Below are positions 1 to 7,019 of a stretch of 12,060 bases of DNA, piece after piece. Under the pieces are notes generated by a model, which was not told where the DNA came from, did no database searches, and was given only the letters and a program-made list of their open reading frames with translations. The translations under genes were made by a program, and so were the position numbers. The DNA is taken from assembly GCA_018262385.1 (NCBI GenBank), contig JAGSPQ010000050.1:1-12060 (forward strand), in the 5' to 3' direction. This stretch comes from Myxococcaceae bacterium. GTDB lineage: Bacteria > Myxococcota > Myxococcia > Myxococcales > Myxococcaceae. Position 1 is the stretch's first letter; every line of letters starts with the position of its first letter.

Positions 1-1
1 G

Positions 2-550
2 GGGGGGTGGGACGAGGCCGGCTTGAGCACGCTCTCGAAGCGGTCGGTGCGGCGGCAACTGGCCTGGGTCCCCCAGGAGCCGGTGCTGCTGTCGGGGACG
101 GTGCGGGAGAACCTGCTGCTCGGCCTGCCCGGGGCGGACGAGGCGGCGCTGTGGCAGGCGCTGAGCCAGGCCCACGCCCAAGGGTTCGTGCGGGCGCTGC
201 CGCTGGGGCTCGACGCCCAGGTGGGCGAGCGCGGCGCCCAGCTGTCGGGCGGCCAGCGCCAGCGGCTCGCGCTCGCCCGGGCCTTCCTGCGCCAGCCGTC
301 GCTGCTGCTGCTCGACGAGCCGACCAGCGCGCTCGACGCCGAGGCGGACCGCGAGGTGCAGGCGGGGCTCGATGCGCTGATGCGCGGGCGCACCAGCCTG
401 GTGGTGGCGCACCGGCTGTCGACGGTGCAGCGGGCGGACCTGATCCACGTGCTCGAGGGCGGCCGCTGCGTCGAGTCGGGCACCCACGCCCAGCTGCTGG
501 CGGCGGGCGGGCGGTACTCGCGGTTGGTAGCGGCGGAGTGGGGTAAGTAG
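2..550 (+). CDS. ABC transporter ATP-binding domain, C-terminal part (5' truncated by window edge)
   Basis: This is the last 182 residues of an ABC exporter nucleotide-binding domain, which hydrolyses ATP at the inner membrane to drive export. The visible motifs are in the normal order: Q-loop [15 protein letters not shown] (Gln codon at 74), signature [14 protein letters not shown] (from 242), Walker [16 protein letters not shown] (from 302) and the switch His in AHRLST (codon at 410). The sequence ends with the usual '[16 protein letters not shown]' tail. Walker A and any fused membrane domain lie before the window, so I cannot tell whether this is a full half-transporter of the MsbA/lipid-exporter type or a separate ATPase. 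The substrate is unknown. The internal TTG at 23 is not the true start; the frame is open to the window edge. It is followed after 8 bases by a lipoprotein gene on the same strand, which suggests one transcript. Confidence 0.93.
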   Translation, partial: GGWDEAGLSTLSKRSVRRQLAWVPQEPVLLSGTVRENLLLGLPGADEAALWQALSQAHAQGFVRALPLGLDAQVGERGAQLSGGQRQRLALARAFLRQPSLLLLDEPTSALDAEADREVQAGLDALMRGRTSLVVAHRLSTVQRADLIHVLEGGRCVESGTHAQLLAAGGRYSRLVAAEWGK

Positions 551-558
551 ATCCCCAC
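538..558 (+). promoter_or_regulatory. Hairpin across the ABC stop codon, abutting the next start codon
   Basis: GTGGGG (538-543) and CCCCAC (553-558) form a perfect 6-bp stem with a 9-base loop that contains the TAG stop of the ABC gene (548-550). The 3' arm ends one base before the ATG at 559. No Shine-Dalgarno sequence lies at normal spacing, and the only purine-rich stretch (GGGGTAAG) is itself partly in the stem. A ribosome terminating at 548-550 would open the stem, so this could couple translation of the lipoprotein to the ABC gene. The stem is seen; the role is inferred. Confidence 0.35.
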
Positions 559-2172
559 ATGGTCTCAACTCGTTCGTCCGCGCTGTGGCTGCTGTGCGTG
601 GTTGCCGCTTCCGGGTGCAGCAGCTCCGGAGATCCCTGCCGCACCGTCACCTGCTCGCACGGGCGGGTCTGCGAAAAGGAGACCGGCGCGTGCGTGACCG
701 ACCCGAACCCGCCGGACGCGGCGGTGGTCGACTCCGGCACTGCGGACGCCGGCGTGGTCGATGCGGGCGTCCTCGGCTGCCTTCCCGCCTGTGGCGCCGG
801 GACGGTGTGCGATCCGGTCTCGCTCAACTGCGTGCAGTGCGTCAGCAATGCCCAGTGCGCCTGCCCGGCGGCGCTGTGCGATCCGGTCAGCCACAGCTGC
901 GTCGAGGCGCTCCCGGATGCGGGCACCTTCGTTCAGCCGATCGGTGAGTCGTGCGCGAACGCGCCGGTGATCTCCTTTCCGATCTGCTCGCCGAACCTGA
1001 CCACCTTCCAGGTCGACCTCACCCCGCTGGCCGACAACGAGACCGGCACCTGCAGCTCGGCGGCGGGCGGGCGGGACGCGGTGTTCCTCCTCAACGTGCC
1101 GAGCCTGAAGGACGTGAAGGTGACCACCTCGCAGCCGGCCGGCAGCGGCGCGCAGCCGGTGGTCTACCTGCGGATGAGCCCGTGCGCGACCGGCGCCGAG
1201 CTGGCCTGCCGCGACTCGTTCGGCGCGACGAGCAGCATCCGGGCGAAGTCGGTGGCGCCCGGGGTGTACGCGCTGGTGATCGACGCCTACACCTCGCTGA
1301 CCTTCGGCCCGGTGGACGTGACGGTCGAGCTGCTGCCGCCGGTGACGAACGACACCTGCGCCGCGCCGCTCGAGGCCTCGACCGACGGCGGCTCGGTCAC
1401 CGTCGATCTTTCCGGAGCGGGCGACGACCTCGCCGCCAGCTGCAACACCGCCGCCGACAGCCGCGACGCGGTGTGGCGGGTGACGCTCGATCAGCGGTCC
1501 GCCTTCCACGCCGTCGTCCGTCCGCTGGTGGCCGACGCAGGGATCGACACGGTGGTGTACCTGCGCGGGTCTCCCTGCGCGAGCGGCACCCCGGTGCTGT
1601 GCGTCGACAACCAGACCGACGGGCCCGAGCAGCTGCTCGCCCAGCCGCTGAGCGCCGGGACCTGGTTCCTCGTGGTCGAGGGGTACGGGACGGCAGGCAG
1701 CGGCCCGGTGGAGCTGACCACCTGGGCCACCCCGGCCCCGCTGCCGCCGAACGACACCTGCGCCGCGCCGCGGCCGATCGATCTGCAGAGCGCCAGCTCG
1801 ATTCGCTTCCCGGTCAACACCGCCGAGGGAGAGAACGACGACCGGGGCAGCTGCGGGGTGCCGTCGGGCGGCAGCACTGGCCGCGAGCTGGTCTACTCCT
1901 TCACCCTCCCCGTCCCGCGGACGGTGACCATCACCAGCGAATCGGCCGACGGGGGCACCGAGGTGGATCCGGTGATCTACCTGCGAGAGGGCGCCTGCAG
2001 CCCCGACGCCGGGATCCCGGATGCGGGCCGCGAGCTCGGCTGCGCCGACGCGTTCCCGGATCCCGAGGTGCTGGTCCGCGCGCTGCCGGCCGGGCAGTAC
2101 TTCCTCTTCGTCGACAGCTACAGCTCGGCGAGCGCCGGGCCGACGATCGTCACTGTCACGCTCTCCCCGTGA
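559..2172 (+). CDS. Cys-rich lipoprotein with three tandem beta-rich domains
   Basis: A 537-residue predicted lipoprotein. Residues 1-20 are a signal peptide ending in the lipobox ASGC, so Cys20 should be lipidated and the protein membrane-anchored. Residues 27-115 are Cys-rich and hold two EGF-like clusters (CRTVTCSHGRVC and CGAGTVCDPVSLNC), separated by an Asp-Ala-Gly-rich linker (about 52-71). Residues about 129-258, 263-390 and 397-536 are three copies of one domain. Each has an opening 'xxTCAAP'-type Cys motif, a 'R(D/E)(A/L)V(F/W/Y)' strand, a 'V(V/I)YLR...C......C.D' core and an 'aG.(Y/W)(A/F)L.V(D/E).Y' strand. This resembles the bacterial pre-peptidase C-terminal (PPC)-like beta-sandwich repeats common in myxobacterial secreted proteins. 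No enzyme motif was seen; a binding or structural role is inferred. ATG at 559 is the only start that keeps the signal peptide intact. The stop overlaps the phospholipase D start. Confidence 0.88.
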   Translation: MVSTRSSALWLLCVVAASGCSSSGDPCRTVTCSHGRVCEKETGACVTDPNPPDAAVVDSGTADAGVVDAGVLGCLPACGAGTVCDPVSLNCVQCVSNAQCACPAALCDPVSHSCVEALPDAGTFVQPIGESCANAPVISFPICSPNLTTFQVDLTPLADNETGTCSSAAGGRDAVFLLNVPSLKDVKVTTSQPAGSGAQPVVYLRMSPCATGAELACRDSFGATSSIRAKSVAPGVYALVIDAYTSLTFGPVDVTVELLPPVTNDTCAAPLEASTDGGSVTVDLSGAGDDLAASCNTAADSRDAVWRVTLDQRSAFHAVVRPLVADAGIDTVVYLRGSPCASGTPVLCVDNQTDGPEQLLAQPLSAGTWFLVVEGYGTAGSGPVELTTWATPAPLPPNDTCAAPRPIDLQSASSIRFPVNTAEGENDDRGSCGVPSGGSTGRELVYSFTLPVPRTVTITSESADGGTEVDPVIYLREGACSPDAGIPDAGRELGCADAFPDPEVLVRALPAGQYFLFVDSYSSASAGPTIVTVTLSP

Positions 2173-3317
2173 CCTCCACCTCGGGGCTGGCCACGCCGGC
2201 GTACGCCGAGGTCACGATTGGAGACACCCGCGCCAGCCTGCTCAAGGACGGGCTGCAGACCTTCCCTTCGATGCTGGCGGCGATCGCCAGCGCCGAGAAG
2301 ACGATCTGCTTCGAGACGTACATCCTGCGCGACGACACGACCGGGAAGCGGTTCGCCCAGGCGCTCCAGGAGAGAGCGCGCGCGGGGGTCGAGGTCAACC
2401 TGATCTACGACGGCTGGGGCTCCTCGATCTCGGAGGGATTCCTGGCCCACCTGGAAAGCGACGGGGTCCGCACCCTCCACTTCCAGCCGGTGCGCTTCTT
2501 CGGCCCGATCGGCCGGGCGGTGGCGCGGCTGAAGCGGCGCAACCACCGCAAGTCGCTGTGCGTGGACGGCAAGATCGGCTTCACCGGCGGGCTGAACATC
2601 AGCGACGACTACGCGTCGGTCGAGGACGACGGCCAGGGCTGGCGCGACACCCACGTGCGGATCGAAGGACCTCCGGTGGCAGAGCTCGAGCGGCTCTTCC
2701 TCCAGACCTGGCGCAACTACAAGGGCGCCGCTCTCGACGAGCGCCGCTACGTCCGCCCGCGGGTGCCGCCCGGCCGGGTGCGGATCATCGGCAACGCGTT
2801 TCGCGCCGACCGCAAAGACATCCGCAAGGCGTACCTGACGGCGATGGGGTCGGCGCAGCAGAACATCTACCTGACCCACGCCTACTTCATGCCGCCCGCG
2901 AAGATCGTCCGGGCGCTGATGCTGGCGGCGCGCAACAAGGTGCGGGTGGCGGTGATCCTCGCCGCCAGCACCGACGTCCGCCCGGTGCTCTGGGCGGCCC
3001 GCGGGCTCTACGATCGGCTGCTCCAGGCGGGGGTCGAGGTCTACGAGTGGGAAGGCCGGATCCTCCACGCCAAGACCGCGGTGGTCGACACGAAGTGGGC
3101 CACGGTTGGCAGCGCAAACCTCGACTCGCTCTCGCTGCGGCAGAACCTCGAGGTGAACGCGGTGTTCGAGGATCCGAAGTTCGCCGCCGCGGTCGAGCGG
3201 ATGTTCGAGGAAGATCTGGCCCAGTGCCGGCGGATCACTGCCGAGTGGATGAGCGAGCGGCCGCTGGCCGAGCAGCTGCTCTCCTGGTTCGCCTTTCAGT
3301 TTCGCCGCTGGCTCTGA
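2169..3317 (+). CDS. Phospholipase D family protein, cardiolipin synthase (ClsB-like)
   Basis: A 382-residue protein with two HKD phospholipase D motifs: HRKSLCVDGKIGFTGG (His126, Lys128, Asp133) and HAKTAVVDTKWATVGSANLD (His300, Lys302, Asp307). Two HKD halves form one active site; in the cardiolipin synthases this transfers a phosphatidyl group to phosphatidylglycerol or a related acceptor. The sequences 'ICFETYILRDDTTGKRF' near the N terminus and 'GFTGGLNISDDY' after motif 1 are typical of the Cls branch. There is no N-terminal membrane segment pair, so the length and form match ClsB (about 410 residues) rather than ClsA (about 480). The start chosen is GTG at 2169, which overlaps the upstream TGA as GTGA. 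No ATG or GTG further in preserves the conserved N terminus, and there is no clear Shine-Dalgarno site, which fits translational coupling. Another PLD-type transferase is possible. Confidence 0.9.
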   Translation: MTSTSGLATPAYAEVTIGDTRASLLKDGLQTFPSMLAAIASAEKTICFETYILRDDTTGKRFAQALQERARAGVEVNLIYDGWGSSISEGFLAHLESDGVRTLHFQPVRFFGPIGRAVARLKRRNHRKSLCVDGKIGFTGGLNISDDYASVEDDGQGWRDTHVRIEGPPVAELERLFLQTWRNYKGAALDERRYVRPRVPPGRVRIIGNAFRADRKDIRKAYLTAMGSAQQNIYLTHAYFMPPAKIVRALMLAARNKVRVAVILAASTDVRPVLWAARGLYDRLLQAGVEVYEWEGRILHAKTAVVDTKWATVGSANLDSLSLRQNLEVNAVFEDPKFAAAVERMFEEDLAQCRRITAEWMSERPLAEQLLSWFAFQFRRWL

Positions 3318-3321
3318 CCGC

Positions 3322-3335
3322 CGCCGGCGACGGCG
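3322..3335. terminator. Short GC hairpin between convergent genes
   Basis: CGCCG (3322-3326), loop GCGA (a GNRA tetraloop) and CGGCG (3331-3335) form a compact hairpin in the 22-base gap between the phospholipase D stop and the convergent small membrane gene stop. It could end transcripts from either side, but neither strand has a U-run after it, so it is not a classical intrinsic terminator. Confidence 0.3.
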
Positions 3336-3339
3336 CCGA

Positions 3340-3489
3340 TCAGCTCAGCCGGCCGGTGAGGAACAGCACCAGCAGGACCAGCAGGATGACTCCGGCGGGG
3401 GACCAGCCGGCGTAGCCGAACTTCCCGTGGCCGATGCCTCCGCCAATCAACGAGAGCAACAACACGACGACCAGGATGGTGATGAGCAT
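3340..3489 (-). CDS. Small membrane protein, DUF3309-like (49 aa)
   Basis: A 49-residue peptide made of two hydrophobic segments (residues 2-19 and 32-45) joined by the short glycine and aromatic loop GHGKFGYAGWSPAG and ending in GRLS. This layout, with a 'GWSPAGVILLVLLVLFLTGRL' style C-terminal half, matches the DUF3309 family of tiny inner-membrane proteins, whose function is unknown. The reading frame extends upstream to an ATG at 3549, but the extra 20 residues are polar, proline-rich and unlike the family; the ATG at 3489 gives the expected length of about 50. No strong Shine-Dalgarno site is visible before either start. It is convergent with the phospholipase D gene and lies downstream of the propeller lipoprotein on the same strand, with a 106-base gap. 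Confidence 0.7.
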   Translation of the reverse strand: MLITILVVVLLLSLIGGGIGHGKFGYAGWSPAGVILLVLLVLFLTGRLS

Positions 3490-3595
3490 GCCGGCATCCA
3501 CTGCAAAGGGGAGCCCACCCCGCGAGGGTGCGATTCCGCGAGGCAGCACTGAAGCGGCGTGTGGCGTTCGTGCGGGGGCGGGGCGTTCGGCCGCG
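3490..3595. other. Intergenic region with a small hairpin and an 8-bp direct repeat
   Basis: This gap between two minus-strand genes holds a CACCC-CGCGA-GGGTG hairpin (3516-3530) and two copies of GGCGTTCG (3563-3570 and 3582-3589) whose starts are 19 bases apart. It probably contains the end of the lipoprotein transcript and any promoter of the DUF3309-like gene. No convincing -35/-10 pair was found. Confidence 0.3.
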
Positions 3596-5011
3596 CTATT
3601 GGCTGGTGATCACGGTGCCGGTCGTGCCCCCGCTCCACAGCTCGCAGGCGTTGAGGCCGCGGATCCGGGCGAGGAAGTCGGCGCCGCCGCCGAAGGGGCC
3701 GAGGTTGATCCAGTCGGTGCCATTCCAGCGCTTCGCCACCGCGCCGAGCCCCACTGCGTAGACGGAAGTCGCGCTGAACGCCTGCACTCCGTAGATCGGC
3801 TTGCCGAACATCTTGTTGAGCACCGACCAGACCGTGCCGTTCCAGACGTAGAGGTCGTTGCCTTCGGTGCCGGCGAAGGCGAGGGTCGGGCTGACCACCG
3901 AGAGATCATTGACCGTCTCGGGGAGCGTCACGATTTCCCGCACCCAGAGGTCGGCGGCCGGGTCGTACTTGAGGATGATGCCGTCGTTGCCGCTGTTGCC
4001 CAGGCCGGCGGCGAAGAGCGAGCTCTCGTCGTAGCCGGCGATCGCCCACAGTTGCCTCACGCCGGCGTCGGCCAGATCCCACCGGCGATCGAGCGCGGGC
4101 AGCGGGGGATCGGTGTTGCGCAGCACGTTGCCGCTCAGCGTCGCGCTGTAGATCACCACCGTGCCGGCATCGACGAAGCCGGCCATCGCATAGACGTCTC
4201 CGGTGGGGCCGGTGCCGGCCGGAGTGGGCAGCAGCTGGCAGACCGAGCCGGCGGTGGGGTCGGTGTAGCGCAGCCCCGCGTCGTTGGTGCCGAAGTAGAC
4301 CCGGCCGTCGGGCCGCGCCCAGGCCGCGTGGTGCTCGCCCGAGCACGTCGGGCCGGCCGAGACCCAGGCGCCGCCCGCCGCCCGGTAGAAGAGCGCGCCG
4401 CCGCCGGCGAGCCAGACCCCGCCGCCCGGGTAGGGAGCCACGTCGCGCCAGGTGCCGCCCAGCATCGGCGGCCCGACGGTCAGCCCCAGGCCCCCGTCGC
4501 AGCTGACCGGGCCGGCGTCGAGGCCCGCCCCGCCGTCGGTGCCGGCGTCGACGCCGCCGTCCGCTCCGGCGTCCGGGCCCGCATCGGCCGGCGCGCCGCC
4601 ATCGCCCGCTCCGCCGTCGGTGCCGCCGTCGCCCAGCGGGGCCTCGTCGAGCCGCAGCGCCAGCTGCACCACCTTGCCCTGGGCCGGCGCCGGCTCCTGC
4701 CGGGCGTCGCGCGCGAGGACGGGGGTGGACCCGCAGGGGCGGTGGAGGGTGGCGGTGAGGGTGACGCTCCCGCTCCAGTCGTCGGCGAGCAACACCCCGA
4801 AGCTGATCGTCCCGTCCGGCGCCCTGCCCTGCAGCGACAGGCTGTTCTCCCGGGTCTGGCCCATCGGCCGCTCGGGCGAGGCGCGCAGCCGGATGCAGGC
4901 GTCGGCCGCCGCCTGCAGGTGGTACTCGATCGCGACCTTGAAGCCTGCGCCGGACGTCGAGCCGCACGCGCTGAGGGCGAGGGCGACTCCGAGCAGGCGC
5001 AGGCGGCTCAC
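3596..5011 (-). CDS. Lipoprotein with Asp/Gly-rich linker and probable beta-propeller domain
   Basis: A 471-residue predicted lipoprotein. The N terminus VSRLRLLGVALALSAC is a short signal peptide with the good lipobox LSAC, so Cys16 is the lipid anchor. Residues about 22-122 form a small beta-rich domain with two Cys (39 and 93). Residues 127-168 are a low-complexity Asp-Gly-Gly / Asp-Ala-Gly linker. Residues about 180-470 contain repeated blade-like strands such as 'GVWLAGGGALFYRAAGGAWV', 'NDLYVWNGTVWSVL' and 'SVYAVGLGAVAKRWNGTDWINLG', which suggest a beta-propeller (Kelch/WD-like or sialidase-like). No catalytic motif was seen, so a binding or structural surface role is inferred. GTG at 5011 is chosen because it starts the signal peptide; the frame stays open upstream only as an antiparallel-free shadow of argB. 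It follows argB by 62 bases, with a hairpin between them, so it may be a separate transcript. Confidence 0.85.
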   Translation of the reverse strand: MSRLRLLGVALALSACGSTSGAGFKVAIEYHLQAAADACIRLRASPERPMGQTRENSLSLQGRAPDGTISFGVLLADDWSGSVTLTATLHRPCGSTPVLARDARQEPAPAQGKVVQLALRLDEAPLGDGGTDGGAGDGGAPADAGPDAGADGGVDAGTDGGAGLDAGPVSCDGGLGLTVGPPMLGGTWRDVAPYPGGGVWLAGGGALFYRAAGGAWVSAGPTCSGEHHAAWARPDGRVYFGTNDAGLRYTDPTAGSVCQLLPTPAGTGPTGDVYAMAGFVDAGTVVIYSATLSGNVLRNTDPPLPALDRRWDLADAGVRQLWAIAGYDESSLFAAGLGNSGNDGIILKYDPAADLWVREIVTLPETVNDLSVVSPTLAFAGTEGNDLYVWNGTVWSVLNKMFGKPIYGVQAFSATSVYAVGLGAVAKRWNGTDWINLGPFGGGADFLARIRGLNACELWSGGTTGTVITSQ

Positions 5012-5052
5012 GGTCGCCAGTGTGGCACGCGCAGCCGCCCCAGGGCAGGGAG

Positions 5053-5077
5053 GTGGGAGAAGGCGCGCTTCTCTCAC
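5053..5077 (-). terminator. 10-bp hairpin spanning the argB stop codon
   Basis: On the plus strand GTGGGAGAAG (5053-5062) faces CTTCTCTCAC (5068-5077) across the 5-base loop GCGCG. Nine of ten positions pair perfectly; in the minus-strand RNA the remaining position is an A/C mismatch. The stem includes the argB TGA (5074-5076). It marks the likely 3' end of the arginine transcript or a stabiliser of it. There is no U-run after it in the minus-strand direction, so it is not a textbook intrinsic terminator. Confidence 0.42.
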
Positions 5078-5910
5078 TGGCCGCGGACGAAGACGGTGCC
5101 CCGGCTGCCGGGGTTCCGGGCCTCGTCGAGGATCGCGGTGTCGGGGTCGAGGCCGACGATGTGGATCGCGTCGATCCCCTGCTCGAGCATCGCCAGGCTC
5201 TCTTCGACCTTGGGGATCATCCCCCCGACGATCACCCCGTTGGCGATCTGCGCGGTCGCCTCGGCGGGAGTGAGGCGCGCAATCCGGGTCGACGGATCGT
5301 CCTTGTCGCGCAGCACCCCCGGCACGTTGCTGACGAGGAACAGCCGCGCGGCCGAGAGGTGCGCCGCGACGCGGGTCGCCACCGTGTCGGCGTTGATGTT
5401 GAAGACGTTGCCCATCGCGTCGGCGCCGAGCGAGCCCATCACCGGCACCACTCCGGCGGCGGCGAGCTTCTCGAGCAGCGCGAGGTTCACCGCGGTGACG
5501 TCGCCGACCAGCCCGAAGTCGACCGGATCCGGGCCGCCGCCGGTGACCACCATCGGCGGGCGCTTCACCGCCTCGACCAGCCCGGCCGAGACGCCGGAGG
5601 TGCAGATCGCCGGCACGTGGGCGAGCTTGAACGCGCTGGCGATGTCGACCGAGACCTGGCCGGCCAGCGTCATCTTCATCACCTCGAGCGTCGCCTCGTC
5701 GGTGACCCGCCGGCCGCCGACCTGCCGGGTCTGCAGGCCCAGCCGCTTCGACAGCTCGGTCGCCTGGGGGCCGCCGCCGTGGACGACCGCCACCTTCACT
5801 CCGGCTTCGAGGAAGGCGTGAATCGCGCGCCCGACGGTGCGGGCCAGCTTCTGGCGATCGGAGGCCAGCTCGCCGCCGATCTTCACCACGAACCACTCGC
5901 CCGCCTTCAT
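5074..5910 (-). CDS. argB: Acetylglutamate kinase
   Basis: A 278-residue cytoplasmic kinase that phosphorylates N-acetyl-L-glutamate with ATP, step 2 of arginine biosynthesis. Amino acid kinase fold landmarks are present in order: KIGGE with Lys10, VVHGGGPQA (HGGG 44-47), GGRRVTDEATLEV (65-77), NINADTVAT (171-179) and GGMIPKVEESL (229-239) with Lys234. The length fits the family (about 260-300). The 'GGRRVTDEATLEVMKMTLAG' wording differs from the 'G.RVTDEETLEVVEMVL' of Escherichia/Thermotoga-type enzymes and matches a branch seen in myxobacteria. Because related kinases act in the LysW-dependent lysine pathway, substrate choice is not fully settled, but no lysW-like gene is visible here. The ATG at 5910 overlaps the argC stop as ATGA, so the two are translationally coupled. 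Confidence 0.94.
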   Translation of the reverse strand: MKAGEWFVVKIGGELASDRQKLARTVGRAIHAFLEAGVKVAVVHGGGPQATELSKRLGLQTRQVGGRRVTDEATLEVMKMTLAGQVSVDIASAFKLAHVPAICTSGVSAGLVEAVKRPPMVVTGGGPDPVDFGLVGDVTAVNLALLEKLAAAGVVPVMGSLGADAMGNVFNINADTVATRVAAHLSAARLFLVSNVPGVLRDKDDPSTRIARLTPAEATAQIANGVIVGGMIPKVEESLAMLEQGIDAIHIVGLDPDTAILDEARNPGSRGTVFVRGQ

Positions 5911-6971
5911 GGCCACAGCCCGGGCTCGGCGAGGGTCGCCTTCTCTTCGAAGCCCATCATCACGTTGAACGCCTGGATCGACTGGCCGGCGCCGCCCTTG
6001 ACCAGGTTGTCGATCGCGGAGAAGCAGACCACCCGCCGGGTGGCGCCGGTGACCGGGCCGAGGGTGAAGCCGACCTCGACGTAGTTGCCGTGCGCGACCG
6101 CCACCACTTCCGGCTGGCGGTCTGACTCGACCACCCGGATGAACGGTTCGTGGGCGAAGGTGCTCTTCCACCCGGCGGTCAGCTGCTCCTTGCTGGTGCT
6201 GGCGGGGACGGTGGCGAAGCTGGTGGCGAAGATCCCGCGCGGCAGCGGGGCCGAGACGGGGACGAACTCCAGCGCCAGGTCTTTGGCGCCGACCAGCCCG
6301 AGGGTCTGGACGATCTCGGGGATGTGCTGGTGATCGAGCGGCGTGGAGGTGCGCAGGTTCGAGGCGCGCAGCGGGTGGTGGGTGCCGATCGCCGGGTTGG
6401 CGCCGCTGCCCGAGCTGCCGGTGGCGGCCACGGTCTGCACCGGGCCGGTGAGCAGGCCGAGCTTCGCCAGCGGGTAGAGCCCGAGCGCGATGGTGGTGGC
6501 GAAGCAGCCGGGGCTGGCGAGGTACTTCGCCTTCTTGATCGCCTCGCGGTTCAGCTCGGGCAGGCCGTAGACGAACGCGCCCTCGGTGAGCATCGCGGGC
6601 CGGGGGTGGGCGACGCCGTAGTACTTCTCGTAGGCGGCCGGATCGCGCAGCCGGAAGTCGCCCGACATGTCGACGATCTTCCCGGCGAAGCCCGAGTCGA
6701 GCATCTCGAGCACCACCCGGGCGGTGGTCTTGTGCGGCAGGGCGAGGAAGACGACGTCGACTCCTTTGCACGCCTCGGCGGCGGGGACCTGCTCGAAGGT
6801 CAGCTGCGAGACGCTGGCGAGGTTGAAGTGCACGTCGCCGATCTTCTTCCCGATGTTGTCGACCGCGGTCACCCGCGCGACTTCCACGTTCGGGTGAAAG
6901 AGCAGCCGCCGCAGGAGCTCGGCGCCGCCGTAGCCGGTGCCGCCGATGAGGGTCGCTTTGATCTTGGCCAT
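5907..6971 (-). CDS. argC: N-acetyl-gamma-glutamyl-phosphate reductase
   Basis: A 354-residue NADPH-dependent reductase that converts N-acetylglutamyl phosphate to the semialdehyde, step 3 of arginine biosynthesis and the step directly after ArgB. The nucleotide-binding glycine motif IGGTGYGGAELLRRLL is at residues 9-24. The catalytic Cys156 lies in SPGCFATT, the general-base His in HQHIPEI (214-220, probably His216), and the family C terminus 'AIDNLVKGGAGQSIQAFNVMMGF' at 319-341. These show an intact enzyme of normal length. The ATG at 6971 begins at the conserved N-terminal strand (KIKATLIGG). Its stop overlaps argB by 4 bases (ATGA), and the DUF819 gene ends 48 bases upstream. The close relative LysY of the LysW pathway is the main alternative and is less likely in this context. 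Confidence 0.95.
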   Translation of the reverse strand: MAKIKATLIGGTGYGGAELLRRLLFHPNVEVARVTAVDNIGKKIGDVHFNLASVSQLTFEQVPAAEACKGVDVVFLALPHKTTARVVLEMLDSGFAGKIVDMSGDFRLRDPAAYEKYYGVAHPRPAMLTEGAFVYGLPELNREAIKKAKYLASPGCFATTIALGLYPLAKLGLLTGPVQTVAATGSSGSGANPAIGTHHPLRASNLRTSTPLDHQHIPEIVQTLGLVGAKDLALEFVPVSAPLPRGIFATSFATVPASTSKEQLTAGWKSTFAHEPFIRVVESDRQPEVVAVAHGNYVEVGFTLGPVTGATRRVVCFSAIDNLVKGGAGQSIQAFNVMMGFEEKATLAEPGLWP

Positions 6972-7000
6972 GATGGCGGCGGACCCTAGTCCAACCGCTC

Positions 7001-7019
7001 AAAACCGGGAGGGCGCCCG
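7001..7019 (-). terminator. Weak hairpin with short U-run between DUF819 gene and argC
   Basis: In the minus-strand direction CGGG (7019-7016), six loop bases and CCCG (7009-7006) are followed by one G and then TTTT (7004-7001). The 4-bp stem is short, so termination would be partial at best; it could act as an attenuation or partial-termination point before argC. Confidence 0.28.

Noticed and set aside
951..2168. Long upstream extension of the phospholipase D frame
   Set aside because: It overlaps the lipoprotein gene out of frame and is arginine-rich nonsense; conserved PLD sequence begins only after 2169.
127..2172. DAG/DGG-rich stretches of the lipoproteins considered as tandem DNA repeats
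   Set aside because: They are short imperfect codon-level repeats in linkers typical of myxobacterial lipoproteins, not a repeat array.
3434..5821. 795-residue plus-strand open frame opposite the propeller lipoprotein and argB
   Set aside because: It lies antisense to two well supported genes, is arginine/alanine-rich without motifs, and is the expected result of very high third-position GC.
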